Assembly (NCBI GenBank): GCA_946803715.1
Contig: CAMPET010000240.1
Span: 44,568-63,988 of the forward strand
Direction of reading: 5' to 3'
DNA: 19,421 nucleotides
From: Beroe ovata
Taxonomy: Eukaryota > Ctenophora > Nuda > Beroida > Beroidae
The notes under the pieces were generated by a model, which was not told where the DNA came from, did no database searches, and worked only from the letters and a program-made list of their open reading frames with translations. A program made the position numbers and the translations under genes. The stretch's first letter is position 1. Each line of letters starts with the position of its first letter. Below, one piece after another: positions 8,900-19,421 of this stretch.

Positions 8900-10788
8900 A
8901 TGATGGAGTCGGAAAGATGGATTCTTTATGCGGCTAAGTCCATGGAACCAAAAGATCGAGAGAGAGTCCTCATAGCACTGAGTGACAAAACGCTTCTCCC
9001 AGAGCCAGAGCAGTCTGGAAAGAAAGTTGCTCGTGTAAAAGCTAGCAAACAACATTTTGTGGGGATGATAGTTGGAAAGAAAGGTACAGACTTCATCATT
9101 CATTACATTTTTAGGAATATTGCAGGGTAATAAAAATCCTTATATAACGATTTACAGGATCTAACATAATGCAGAAAAGAAATCAGACCAACACAGAGGT
9201 ACAGAATCCTCAACAAGAAGAAGAACCGTTATTTAGAGTAACTGGAGACAACTATCACGTTAGTTCACTTAGTTCATTTACTCACACAGGAGTGTAACAA
9301 ATTGCTTTATTGGCTATATTATATATAGTGCTCACTGATATGCTCCATTACAGGACCTACTGGACATGTGCTTGTGGATCCTCCGGCAAGATGACAGACT
9401 CAATGGGAAGGATGGTCACAACGACTCTCAAAAAATGTGCATAAAATTTTCATCTTCTATTGTATACAAATGGAAATACATGGTTTTCATCATACTGTAA
9501 AACCAAATGTTTTTTTGCTATTCTGTTAAAATCAATGAATTTGCTGATCATTCAATCCCATGGCATTTGACCATTGAAATCAACTTTGATCTGAGTAGAC
9601 TGTTCAACACTACTCGTCAGTCGTCATAGTTCTCATCAAAGAAATAAACTGTGCGGCTGAAATTTTCGCCTACTTTCTTCTTGCGAAATTCCCCGCAAAA
9701 ACAAAGGGTTTTACAGGGAGGCGAAAATCTGGTGTTGTTCTAAATATGTTGGACTGCTTGTTGGTCCCAGTGGAGAAACAATTCGCCAGATAAAGGAGTT
9801 TTCTCAATGTGGAATCCAGTCTCCACCCAGGAATGAGCTTGTAAAGTGCTTCACAGTGACAGGTATGATGAGAACTCAACTTGTCAATTGGATTGTTCAT
9901 CTCACTTTTGCTTCTTATTATACACTCTCAGGTTCCTTTGAAGAGATTCAACTAGCGTACACTGAAATGTACAAGCTAATCGAGAAGAAGTTTAGAACGG
10001 ATACAACTCATAATATTAACTCTTACAAAACCTGTGACTGTGTTAATGTGAGTAATGGTCATTGGCTGGTTTACGGTGAATCTATTCTGATACCACATGA
10101 TAACTGACTGTGATCCATGTTTTCAGGGATGTGAGAAACTAAAGCTGTTTCTCTCTGATGACACTCACTTTACCGGTCCTATAACACCCCCTGGCTACCA
10201 TCACTCTGCTACCTCCACCACAACCCCTCCCTCTAACGGTGCCGTGCAAGCTACACCCTCCACACCAGCCTTCCCATTCACCATGCCATCACAGCAGCCG
10301 GCCATCACCACTGCAGACCCAATGGTCATGGAGCTATGCAGACAGATGTACCTCTCTAAGATGGGAGGGTCACCACTCCAGCAGGATATACTTGCTCACC
10401 TACCCAGCCCCACCATCCCTGGTTCCAGGGTCTTCTCAGGTACCCCTACCTACTGGATGAGTGGCTGTCTCACTGCATCATGTACATTTTACATGAAGCA
10501 ACATCATCTCCCTCAGGTGCTCGACAGAATAGTGCGTCCAGTGGGTCCAGTGTAGGCTCCCCTGCGAGTGTAAAACTACCCCCGTATCTGCCACCACGAG
10601 TTGCCACATCACACGAGAGTCTCCAGACTGGAGATAGCATCTCTGACATGGACCAGGAGACACTGCTACAACACCTACTCCAACTTATACAGCTAGATCA
10701 GAATCAGGAACTGAAGATGCCCTACACTCCGATGATGCCCACCCGAGACTCGCCCGAATTTGGGAAACGTTTTAGGTACAAAGTTTGA
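8900..10788 (+). CDS. Tandem KH-domain RNA-binding protein, MEX-3-like, about 404 residues
   Basis: Exons are 8900-9083, 9158-9258, 9354-9436, 9717-9862, 9932-10047, 10127-10439 and 10517-10788. Phases agree and the stop is TGA. KH1 spans about residues 43-115 with core VGMIVGKKGSNI (GxxG at 59-62) and EPLFRVTGDNYH. KH2 spans about 126-195 with VGLLVGPSGETIRQI (GxxG at 139-142) and KCFTVTGSFEEI. Both GxxG loops are intact, so binding of single-stranded RNA is expected. The spacing and the GLLVGPSG/VTG pattern best resemble the MEX-3 family. The C-terminal half is rich in Pro, Ser and Thr. No RING finger is visible, unlike vertebrate MEX3 proteins. Uncertain points: the exon-3 donor (AT|GTGCAT; an alternative is GTAAAA near 9499), and the N terminus, because the frame is open upstream of the first ATG with a possible acceptor before 8801. 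Confidence 0.82.
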
Positions 10789-13562
10789 TATCGGCCGGTA
10801 TTGCGATGACGTCTGATTTTAGGAAGTTCCTGACTTCCTGATGTTTTCACGTCGTGTTCCGGAATTTGTTCTGTGCTAATGTGAATCCTTATTTCAGAGA
10901 GTTGCCTCACCGAGGACCACTGAATTTCCCTGGTTTTCCAGCTGGATCTTAAGGGAGGCCAGGGTTGGTTATTGTTACCAATGGTAACGAATGTTGCACT
11001 GTTGCCAATGGCAACGATTGTCACACTTATTTCACCCACTTAACTATATTCATATTTGCCGAATAACGCGGTCATTCCTGCTACTATGCACTTGTGCATG
11101 CCTTGTAAAATGTGTATGCATACTTTTTAGTTCATTGACTGATTTACCTACCCATTTATGATTTTTGAATGATATTTGTAATCACTCCAATAATTTATTG
11201 AAGTATTTGCCTCATTATCATATAGCAATCAGTGATCACTGATTTTTCCATCAGTTTTTCGGATGAAGATTAATTGGTTAGCCAAATTGATCTGAAAATG
11301 ATAATAATTTATAAGATTCGGAATTAAATGTTTTGTCTGTATATGAGACGATATTGCAGGACGTATTGATAAGTAAACTTTAGTTAAGTTTTTTGTTCGA
11401 CTTGTATTTAAGGAGTAATTTGTTATCTATGATGGAAACGGAATCAGGAATTGCTGTTCGAGTGCTGGTTGCCCAATGGTGGAAGTTTGAACCAAAGGGT
11501 GGAATATAGAACTGGGGAGAATAAGGGCGACTACTCTCAGGGACGGCCCCTTCGTGAATCGTGAATACTATGATTATCGATCATTTATGTTGATTATTAA
11601 ATTGTATTACAAACTGGCCCCTCCAATAAGAAATGAAGAGTGGACAGGTAGTATAGTAGTCTGTGTAGCATAAAGTATTGGCCATGTATTACTCTTTTGC
11701 ATTATTTTCTTCATGTTTGATTATAATTTAACATCTAATTGGAGCTATAAGTTTTGAGTTATCTGTGACGTAACTTTTTAACATCATTGAGTATTGACAA
11801 TGTTTTTTATGAGTTTTACCCTCAGAAGGTTTATCTAATTTATATAACTAAGGTTTTTAACCACAGTAATTCAGTATTTTATTATCACTATTAATTATGT
11901 TTTCTGCATAATATTTTGTTTCGTTAGTTATTTTCAAGATATAAAGCATTTTCATCATAATTACCGAGTTCATTATCCCTCTGCGAGATAAGAAGACCAT
12001 AAGTTATCACACTTTGACACCTTCTCATTGGAAAATTGTGGCAATTGTGAACATGCCATCACTCTATTATTCACATGTCATTTTCAATTCACGTGGCGCT
12101 TGTTTGAATATTGCCAATGTTTTAGTTGAAGCTATGTCATTCTATAATTTGCGTTTCTATTCGGTCTCGTCGTGCTATTGGGATGTTATTTCCTCGCATG
12201 ATTAGTAAACTTTACTAATTGGCCATTAATTGTTATTTATCCTGAATTTAATCGATATTTTATGTATTTATCAATCAATTGTTAATGAATATGACTATGT
12301 ATTGGTACGGCTGGCTATCAGGCCATAGTCAACTTAATGTCATGTTTGATATCTGAGAATTCTCTGCACACTTTTTGTTAACCCTCTAAATTGGTCCGAG
12401 CTTTCAGCCAAATTATCATTTGAGTTATTCATTACATTATTTATTGCCTTATTTATTGTAAACATTATCACCCACTTAAACTATTATATCATTATCCTCT
12501 CGTACAAAACGTTGTTTCACTTCTCCTTCATCAATTCAATATGAGTGGATTTTATCTCGCGCGCCCACACACGCACACAAGAGGATGCGCGGCGTTACCG
12601 CGCGTTCCAACTACACGCACTGAAAACTAGCGTACTTTGACAATTCATGTGATAAAAGTGGAATGTGTCGCACTTACCGTGACAGGAAAGAATATTGCTA
12701 ATGGCGCGAAATTGATGCAGGACGGAAATTCTTGCTTAACGATTCCACTTTGCGATTAAAGCGGAAAGGAGCATATCCAATATCGCCAATCAGCTACAAG
12801 GCGAATGAAAAGTTTACTCGGCTCAATTCAAAGAATCAATAACAGACAAACACAAAGGAAACAACAAGTTTTCTCACAAAATAGATTCAAGAAGGTGTTC
12901 AAGATCATGAAACACAATGTATCATTGTATCAAGGGGCTTTGAGTCTTTGACATCGTCCAATATTTGAACCGTTTGAGCAGCTTTTTTTTCATAGATTTG
13001 CATCGCAAATAGGTACCCATGTTTAACACGAAAGTGACCATACTTACTCAAAAACTTCAGACAGGGAAATCTCCAGGTATGTTAAACATCTAGTAGTAGA
13101 AAATAAAATAAATATTCAAAACCAAATATACTACAAATGACTACCCCATCTAAAAAGGGCTATGATATTTATGTCCGCTGCCAATCATGAACAAGTACAA
13201 CGACAGTCGTAGGTATTTATATTCCATTGGTAGTGGTACAAACGCTATGAAAAAAGCGTGGATATACAAACACATTCACTTCGGAATCAAGGTTTTGATA
13301 TCCAATAAGGCAATAAGCATCTGCAATCATCTCCGAGACACAGAGGTCGTGGTGAATAATGACCATGGAACGTGAGTGGGCGATCAACCAGTCGATAAGT
13401 TACTTCAAACAAACAAAACGAAGACTCACTTAATCAAATTGTTTATCACACACACGCACACGCACACCTCACCTAAAATCAAACTAAAAATCCCTACTAA
13501 GTTAGACACCCCTAATAATTGACTACATTGAATCATTCAACCTACACAATGCTCCACCGATG
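10789..13562. other. Convergent intergenic region, AT-rich
   Basis: It separates the 3' ends of the KH gene (plus) and the helicase gene (minus), so it should contain both 3' UTRs. No credible coding exon was found. It holds the paired inverted repeats at 10974-11015 and a CpG-rich patch with CA repeats at about 12556-12620. A strong minus-strand donor-like sequence lies near 12680, and a CA-rich tract near 13448-13466. Confidence 0.6.
10974..11015. promoter_or_regulatory. Two tandem X-box-like inverted repeats
   Basis: GTTACC-AAT-GGTAAC at 10974-10988 and GTTGCC-AAT-GGCAAC at 11001-11015 both have perfect 6-bp arms and the same 3-bp spacer, 12 bp apart. RFX transcription factors bind X-boxes of the form GTTRCC-N(1-3)-GGYAAC. 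If transcribed in the KH-gene 3' UTR they would instead form two small hairpins. Function is inferred from motif only. Confidence 0.45.
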
Positions 13563-16500
13563 TCACGCCGATCTCTCTCTAGCCTGCTTCTCCCTTTCTT
13601 GCTGGGCTCTAGCCACAGCTATCATGTTTTTCACCTCCAGACCATTATCGGGCGACACATTGGTGTGCGAATAAGCACGGAGTGTCGACGAAACGGTGTC
13701 CGAAACAAACGATTCGGCAAACCAACTCTGCCCAACTCGACCTGGAATAAATGGTGTCAACTTAAGAATATTGTGTCAACGTGTTTCACCCTGGTGTCAA
13801 TTACACACTGGTGTCAATGTCATCGTGTTCAACTTCATAACCTGCTCTTGACATCAGTTGGAAGACAGTGTTCATACTGTGCAATGATGAGAAATCCTCA
13901 CAAACTATGGTCCGGGAGAAGGGGAAATTGACGCCGTACGCAATGTTGTGATCAGCCACGAGATACGCCAGTCGACCCTCCTTTGCAAGTGTAATTACAA
14001 CCCTGAGGAGAATAGGATGATTAACCGTGCTCTCATCTAGACATACACTGTCTATTCCATAATTAGAACCATCAGTAATCCTGTCATTCCGCATCGGCAC
14101 TCACTCTAGATAGTTATCGTCATTAACTGAACTGTCCTCAGGGGCATAGATACCCACACCACAGCAGAGCAGGAGCAGTATATCGCTGGAAACCTTGGCT
14201 CCCTTCTTCTCATCGGTGAGGAAGCCGTAATCCGGCAGTTGGAACCTTGGCACGGCTACCTTTCCAGTGGGCGAGAACTTATCAGCATGGAGACTTGTGT
14301 TGATCTGGTAGTACTGGGGGAATGAGAGAAACGGCTTGTTCGCCAGGAGATTCATCTCTTTCTGAGCGTAATCTTCCTCGTCATTATTCTCTATCTCTCC
14401 TTCCGAATTTCGTCTCTTACTCGATGCTGTGGTCTTAGTTTTCCGTTTTCGCAACTTCTCGATTTCGTTAGACCATGCTTCCTGAGCTTTCCAGTACTGA
14501 GACACCAACTTTTCCGTAGTATACAGTTTCCCATCCTTGATCTCATTGAGCAGATCAGCAAAAGATTCAAGAGCAAACTTTACCGGGTTGTTCGTTGCGA
14601 TGAGACTCATTTGAGGAAACTTGTGAGCCTCTGCTGTTCCTAGTTTCTTGAAATCCACGCTCCTACCCGACGATTTGATAGGCTTAGAGCACACATCTTT
14701 CACTGTGACATCATCCGTGTTTGCGACCTTCCCAAGAATCTGCAGACCAAACTTCCTAACCGAATCAGCACTCAGATTGTCAATGTCGTTGAAGTGATCT
14801 CCTATCTTGGGCACACTGACAGACTCAGCCTCGTTGGCAAGAGAACATAACTCTGACACAGATAGCGGTGTATACGTTCTACTGAGGAAGAGATTATCAG
14901 TGATGTTCTCAACACACGTCTTGAGAACACGGGCCGTCTCACAACCGCTATGAGGTAGGAAAGTGCTACCGGAGTGTGTGTACACGTCACACCCTATGTT
15001 AATGGTGGCGGAGGCTACATTTTCCACAACAGACTGAGGGAATGCTCGCTTGTATCGCCGGATGAAGGGGTCTAGTTCCTGTTCAGAGGGAAGGGTGGCA
15101 GAGGAGACTATTGTCCACTTGGGTGGGATTCTCATCAGATTCACATTCTCCGACAGATTGGTGTTGCTCATGTCCTCAGCCCCAATGGTGGGCTCGTCGT
15201 GGAATAGGATGAAGGGTATCGCACGGCCATGCACTCGGAGAACTTGTCTAGCCACGCCCGGGGAGCAGATCACTACTAGTCTATCGTCAGGCCGGTCTTT
15301 GCACATGTAACTGTTCCGGATTACCAGTTCTCCAGTCTCGGGCCGGGCAAACGCAATGGCAAACGGTAACATGTCGATAGAGTTGATGTTGGAGGAGTTG
15401 TAGAGCCATTGACCAGCTTGATCCTTCACCGAATTGGTGTTGCAGCAGAATAAAACCTGCCAGAGTTTACATTGTCATTCACTATGATCGAGCTGTCGAC
15501 ATAATATGATAATAACTTTCCTACGAAAAAACAGGATCTGCAGTTATTTTCACGTATTCTAACACTTGCAAATTTTCCAGAGAAGTTTGATTTCACGTCC
15601 ATTCCAAATTTGTGACGCAAGTGAACTCACACTCGCCCGAAATGGTATTTCGATACATCTTGACAAGATGCAATTCAATCCCAGAACACAGTCGCATATT
15701 AAAGGTCTACCACATACTGAAGTCTTACAATTATCTCATTATAACAGTGACGTTAGAACACAGCGGGAACTGAGTTATCGGATGAGTTCTGGAATAATTC
15801 ACATTCCTTTCATTCCAAAGATAAGTATCATCCGGGGCACAGTGTGATCTCTGACGTCATAACTTGTTTCATTTCAATCAATTTCACTTATCGCAAAAAC
15901 CTGGCAATATTTCGCATACACTAACCTGCAGTTTGGATAGAGGGTCGCTCTCATTGCGGCCATGTCGGATACGCTGGACTGTCGCGGCAAGCGACACAAT
16001 AGTCGTTGTCTTACCGGCATTAGTTACCGCTCTATACAGTACATAACAACCATTTTCCAGATTATTCTCAACGATCTCACAGATTCTCGCTTGATGAGGA
16101 TAGGGTTTCACTGTCGAAACGGGAAGTGCACGGTCAAATTCACTGAAAATCAGGAGTTGGGGTGCGTTGAGGTACACCGCTTCACCGCTAAATTGGAACT
16201 TCTCCTTTAGCATCTTCAGCTTTCCAGTTAGATCAGAGATAAGAGTGGGAGAAACAACGTCATCCTTTAGTGAATCGAGGTGGGATTTTCCCTTCAGATT
16301 CGATGCAACTTTGATAAATCTCTCCATTGAAACAATGATGCTATAAGTGAGTGTGGTTAGTTCTGCATCCCATACCAGAGACTTGCGTTTGTTGAGCAAA
16401 TACCATGCACAACACAGAAATCCCACGCCTCTAAGCTCCACGATATTCTCAAGGAACAACTTTGGTTTTTGGAATGTGTCACCACTTTCGTGGAATATTT

Positions 16501-16942
16501 GAATAGCCGATTCAATCTTTGAGTTTAATGTTCCCAGCGAATTTTGCATCCTGATCTGGTCCTTCATCGAGGGACCCTTCTTATTTTTGTTTCCACCTCC
16601 ACCCCCTCCTTTTCTCCCTCCTTTCTTCTTACCCTGGTTGCTTGCAGCACCCACACTTGGAGTACTAGCTCTCGACTCGCTAAGGTCAAGCAATTTGATT
16701 TTCTCACTGTGAAGAGCTGGTCGGACTGCCTCATACAAGAAATTACCCATCACAGTGAACACTGCATCAGAATCTGTCTGTTTTCTGGCTGCACATACCA
16801 GATTCCTGAGAACTAACAAGTCGAAATCATTGAGCTTCACCTCAGTTTTTGACCACGTGTTTCGACTCCACTTTACATCCACACCCTGAGCGGTCAAACC
16901 GGAGGACTGTGCCCCTGATTTGGCCAGATCTCTGCTAGCCAT
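13563..16942 (-). CDS. Superfamily-2 (Ski2/DEAD-like) helicase, 902 residues, four exons
   Basis: Exons are 16942-15926, 15456-14105, 14002-13842 and 13741-13563. Phases agree at all three introns (469, 102 and 100 bp). A TAG stop lies in frame two codons before the ATG. Domains: an N-terminal region with a Gly/Lys-rich stretch (104-123); a YPHQ motif at 281-284; Walker A TNAGKTT at 307-313; motif Ia-like VLFCCNTNSVKDQAG from 340; motif II DEPT at 426-429 (DEAD/DEVH in most relatives); motif III SSAT at 457-460; a long insertion of about 300 residues with a basic stretch KLRKRKTK near 673-680. Then come GVGIYAP, motif V AYGVNFP (811-817) and motif VI QLMSRAGRVGQSW (838-850). The order GVGI...AYGVNFP...RAGR is that of Ski2-type RecA2 domains. 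ATP-dependent nucleic-acid unwinding is expected; the substrate is unknown. Exact family not recognised. Confidence 0.88.
13742..13841 (-). other. Intron 3 of the helicase gene with short tandem repeats
   Basis: GTTATG donor and TTCCAG acceptor. It contains several ggtgtcaa-type words at roughly 20-30 bp spacing on the plus strand. Splicing changes the unspliced reading SRAGY to SRAGRVGQSW, restoring motif VI. Confidence 0.85.
15457..15925 (-). other. Intron 1 of the helicase gene
   Basis: GTTAGT donor and CTGGCAG acceptor. Removal joins KLQ to VLFCCNTNS in frame, restoring a continuous motif Ia region. No gene inside. The 16-mer tggtatttcgatacat at 15643-15658 also occurs at 17671-17686. 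Confidence 0.85.
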
Positions 16943-17880
16943 GACCTAGGGAGATAGTAATATCGAGTAACTGGGTGGTGGCTGAATGACGAAATACTCG
17001 ACGGTTGAGCAACTGCCCCTGCAACACAAATTCCTCAAGTGCGCGCGACGCGTAATTGCAAAATCGCGCGAACACTACCAATCGAGTAAGAACCGCGCCC
17101 GCTGTAAAATACACGAAATCTTTTCCACATAGGTACTGTCCCACAAAGACAGCAAATTCGATAAAATCCGAACAAAATCAGCGATAGTGTTAAATGTACA
17201 CGCGATGAATGTTGGCGGACAGGAAACTATAAAAATCCAACAGAGATTACAGATGTTTTGCTGTGGCAAATGCACAGCAGTCACAGGTAGAGCTCAGTCC
17301 ACTGTGATTTGACAATAAACTCATTTCTCGAGGACAAACGCTGTGATGAAACGCTCATTCGAGAAGAAGGTAGTCACTTTCGAGTCATAGGAAGGAGCTG
17401 ATTGGAACAAAATGAATGTGATTTTCCAGATCAACTCATTTTATATATGGGATATATTGAATCCATGGTTATTGGTTGTGGACCCCTCAGTGGTCTCAAA
17501 CGGGATACTCAGGCCAAAGCAAAAGCTAGATTAGGGAAATCATAATAGCTAGCACAGTTACAGACCCCATGTGAATTATAGAACCGAGAGGAAATCGCGT
17601 GCCTTAAAAATGCTGGCTATAAATGGCTAACAAACGGAATTGAGATATGGGATATCATAGAACATATGGATGGTATTTCGATACATATTGATTCTGCCCC
17701 TGATACAGCATCAGATCAATAGAGGCTTGAAAAAAGTTGATGGTATGCTGTAAGTGGGCCGGTCAGCAGAGAGGTTGCCTACATCATAACAAGTATCAGC
17801 TGGTAGTCACGATTGGGAATTAAACCTCCAAACAGTAAACATAACAGTCCAAAGGCTTATTTATAGTATCTATAGAGTAT
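16943..17880. other. Upstream region of the helicase gene
   Basis: This should contain the promoter and 5' UTR of the minus-strand helicase gene. A CpG-rich patch (GCGCGCGACGCG near 17040) lies about 100 bp upstream of the ATG. No TATA box or other defined element is convincing. Confidence 0.45.
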
Positions 17881-17999
17881 AGAGGCTATATGGCTATACT
17901 GCCAACATAACCAATTACTGGATATCGATTTTCTAATCCAAGGATTGACATAAGAGATGGAAAAGTCTAAACTGCGAATCATCAGCGGTTACCCTACAG
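17881..17999 (+). repeat. Dispersed repeat, inverted partner of 6207-6340
   Basis: It carries the words ttctaatcca, agagatgga, gaatcatcagcggtta and ctacag in the same order as the reverse complement of 6207-6340, with scattered mismatches. Confidence 0.75.
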
Positions 18000-19270
18000 A
18001 TGTAAGGCCCTCTCTTGTCAACTGCGATATGAATCTTGGTATCAGCAGGTGGCAAGAGAGAACGGAGGGGTTTCGGCCCACCGCATATATTCATTAAAGA
18101 TATCGTCGTGTGTGAAACAGAGACCCCTCTCTACTACTGTCCTCCGACCAGATTTGTAACAGACAGTAACGCAAAATAAGCTTACAAGGTGATCAGCCAA
18201 AAATGCCAGTTACCAGTCTCAGACTGTCGCTACTGGACTGTAATAACTATATTTCCAATGAAGGAGATGGGCTCACTGGGCAAGGCAAAGGATGGTACCT
18301 GGGACTTTATCTAGTATTAAGATAATATTCACATATTACGTTATCAGCCGAGGGGGGAAGGGGCTTCCAAATGATTACGCTTGATTACGGAGGAGGAGGT
18401 TTCACCTTGATTACGGAATCAAGACAACATCAAAATTCTTGGCTCTCCTCGCCTGTCAGAATGCAAGTCTAAGTTTTTAAATGCATCATTGACCAATTTC
18501 TCTGATAAGGTTTATGTGTGGGTAGTGTATCCCTCCTGAGGGTCAAATGGTACATCACGGGCGTAATTATCAGATCACATGACACCTCAGTGCTGCATAA
18601 TCGAATAATTACTAATTATTAATTAGACATCAGTTTGAAACACAATTTAAAAATCTATGTTTTAAGTAACTATGCTACGCTCTGTGCTCCCTTCGTATGA
18701 GCGTATACTCACTGCATAATGTATATTGCTAGCACATGCACACATTGCACTCCCTTACAGTCTATCCTCTCAGTATCAAAATCGAAATGGTCAAGAGGCT
18801 TAACTGGATACAATGCAGTGAATAATAGTTTGCAAGCACTAACAGACAGCAGACCAAGTCCAAAGTCAGTTTGAATGCCATGGCTGCAGAAAATAGGTAT
18901 CTTCTTTTTTCATGGAACCAGAGAAAAATTTCACCTGACCTTGTTTCGAGTGGAGCAAACTATATGGCAAGTAATGCCGAGAAACTCTTGAAATCCATGT
19001 TCTTATCATTGGATTGATGCCTTAAACTTGCAGCAGGGGTCTGGGGGTGCAGCCCCCAGAACCCAGACAGTTTATTTCTATCGCATCTTGAGAATTTTTG
19101 GAAACCTGCACTCTACTTTGTTATTTCATTAAATTTAGTCCATAACCCTAAGCAGGGGTCTGGGTACAGAGTCCCTAGAAGCCAGGCAGTGCAGCAGACA
19201 GTTGATACCTGAAGACTTACCCGCGTTTTGTAAAGATTTACCTGAAATATCATTTGCATCTTAGTTCTAG
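18000..19270. other. Gene-free spacer at right
   Basis: No credible ORF. A ttgattacgg word is repeated at about 18382-18391 and 18407-18416. Two diverged copies of an agcaggggtctggg repeat lie at 19032 and 19151. Confidence 0.5.
19032..19190. repeat. Two diverged copies of a GGGGTCTGGG hairpin repeat
   Basis: The first copy contains the hairpin CTGGGGGTGCAGCCCCCAG with a 7-bp stem. The second, starting near 19151, keeps agcaggggtctggg but has lost the perfect stem. Confidence 0.6.
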
Positions 19271-19325
19271 CAGTGGCGGCTCGTGGGTCATGACGTTTGG
19301 GCTCCATGGGTGCTCCATGGGTGCT

Positions 19326-19421
19326 CACCTGGCCATCACATCAAACACCATGTGTGTTCACGTTAGATAGGAAACTCAATACCTACACACACATACACAC
19401 GCACACACACACACACACAAC
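19326..19421 (-). repeat. Right arm of the 96-bp inverted repeat, ending in (CA)n
   Basis: Reverse complement of 1-96 with about three differences. It is preceded by a tandem 11-mer (gctccatgggt twice) at about 19301-19322. Confidence 0.93.

Noticed and set aside
12014-12205. 63-codon plus-strand ORF
   Set aside because: No recognisable domain, no splice partner, and composition like the surrounding AT-rich spacer.
13187-13375. 62-codon plus-strand ORF
   Set aside because: No domain or supporting context; length is expected by chance.
14101-14106. In-frame TGA apparently ending the helicase before motifs V and VI
   Set aside because: The TGA lies across a GTGAGT donor. Removing the 102-bp intron to a CTCCTCAG acceptor continues the frame as YLEVVITLAKEG, so no pseudogene or read-through is needed.
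15643-17686. 16-bp exact match tggtatttcgatacat in helicase intron 1 and upstream region
   Set aside because: Too short to separate a shared regulatory site from chance or a repeat remnant.
19113-19328. 71-codon minus-strand ORF near the right edge
   Set aside because: It spans the GGGGTCTGGG repeat and the tandem 11-mer, with no protein-like features.
1-19421. Window as a linear element or virus with terminal inverted repeats
   Set aside because: Contents are intron-containing animal genes, the PMCA gene is cut by the left edge, and the repeats end in microsatellite. A dispersed repeat or assembly effect is simpler.

Overview
The window looks like nuclear DNA from an animal. It carries three multi-exon protein genes with GT-AG introns, AT-rich spacers, CA/TG microsatellites, and clusters of short non-autonomous transposons and decayed repeats. 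The gene content (a plasma-membrane Ca2+ pump with classical metazoan features and a tandem-KH protein resembling MEX-3) fits a marine invertebrate. A sponge or another early-branching animal is my guess, but nothing in the sequence proves it. Two N bases (409 and 6623) suggest a draft assembly.

Layout. (1) 1-3274, minus strand: the first seven coding exons of a plasma-membrane Ca2+-ATPase (ATP2B/PMCA type). The rest of the gene lies beyond the left edge. (2) 3275-8800: a repeat-rich spacer. It holds a tRNA-like SINE remnant, a 62-bp hairpin MITE, a cluster of GC-rich MITEs with 8-bp target duplications, a 76-bp near-palindrome, and diverged copies of an approximately 1-kb repeat, one with an inverted internal block. 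(3) 8900-10788, plus strand: a seven-exon gene for a two-KH-domain RNA-binding protein. (4) 10789-13562: a gene-free convergent spacer with a pair of perfect X-box-like inverted repeats. (5) 13563-16942, minus strand: a four-exon gene for a superfamily-2 helicase whose motifs V and VI become continuous only after splicing. (6) 16943-19421: upstream spacer with dispersed repeat copies. It ends in a 96-bp sequence that is the reverse complement of the first 96 bp of the window.

The three genes are not an operon and show no obvious joint function. Gene models were assembled by hand from reading frame, splice-site consensus, phase and protein-family conservation. All three have phase-consistent junctions throughout. 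The most notable items are the atypical SF2 helicase, the 36-nt acidic in-frame exon at the PMCA splice-site-A position, the MITE family with clear 8-bp target duplications, and the paired X-box-like sites.
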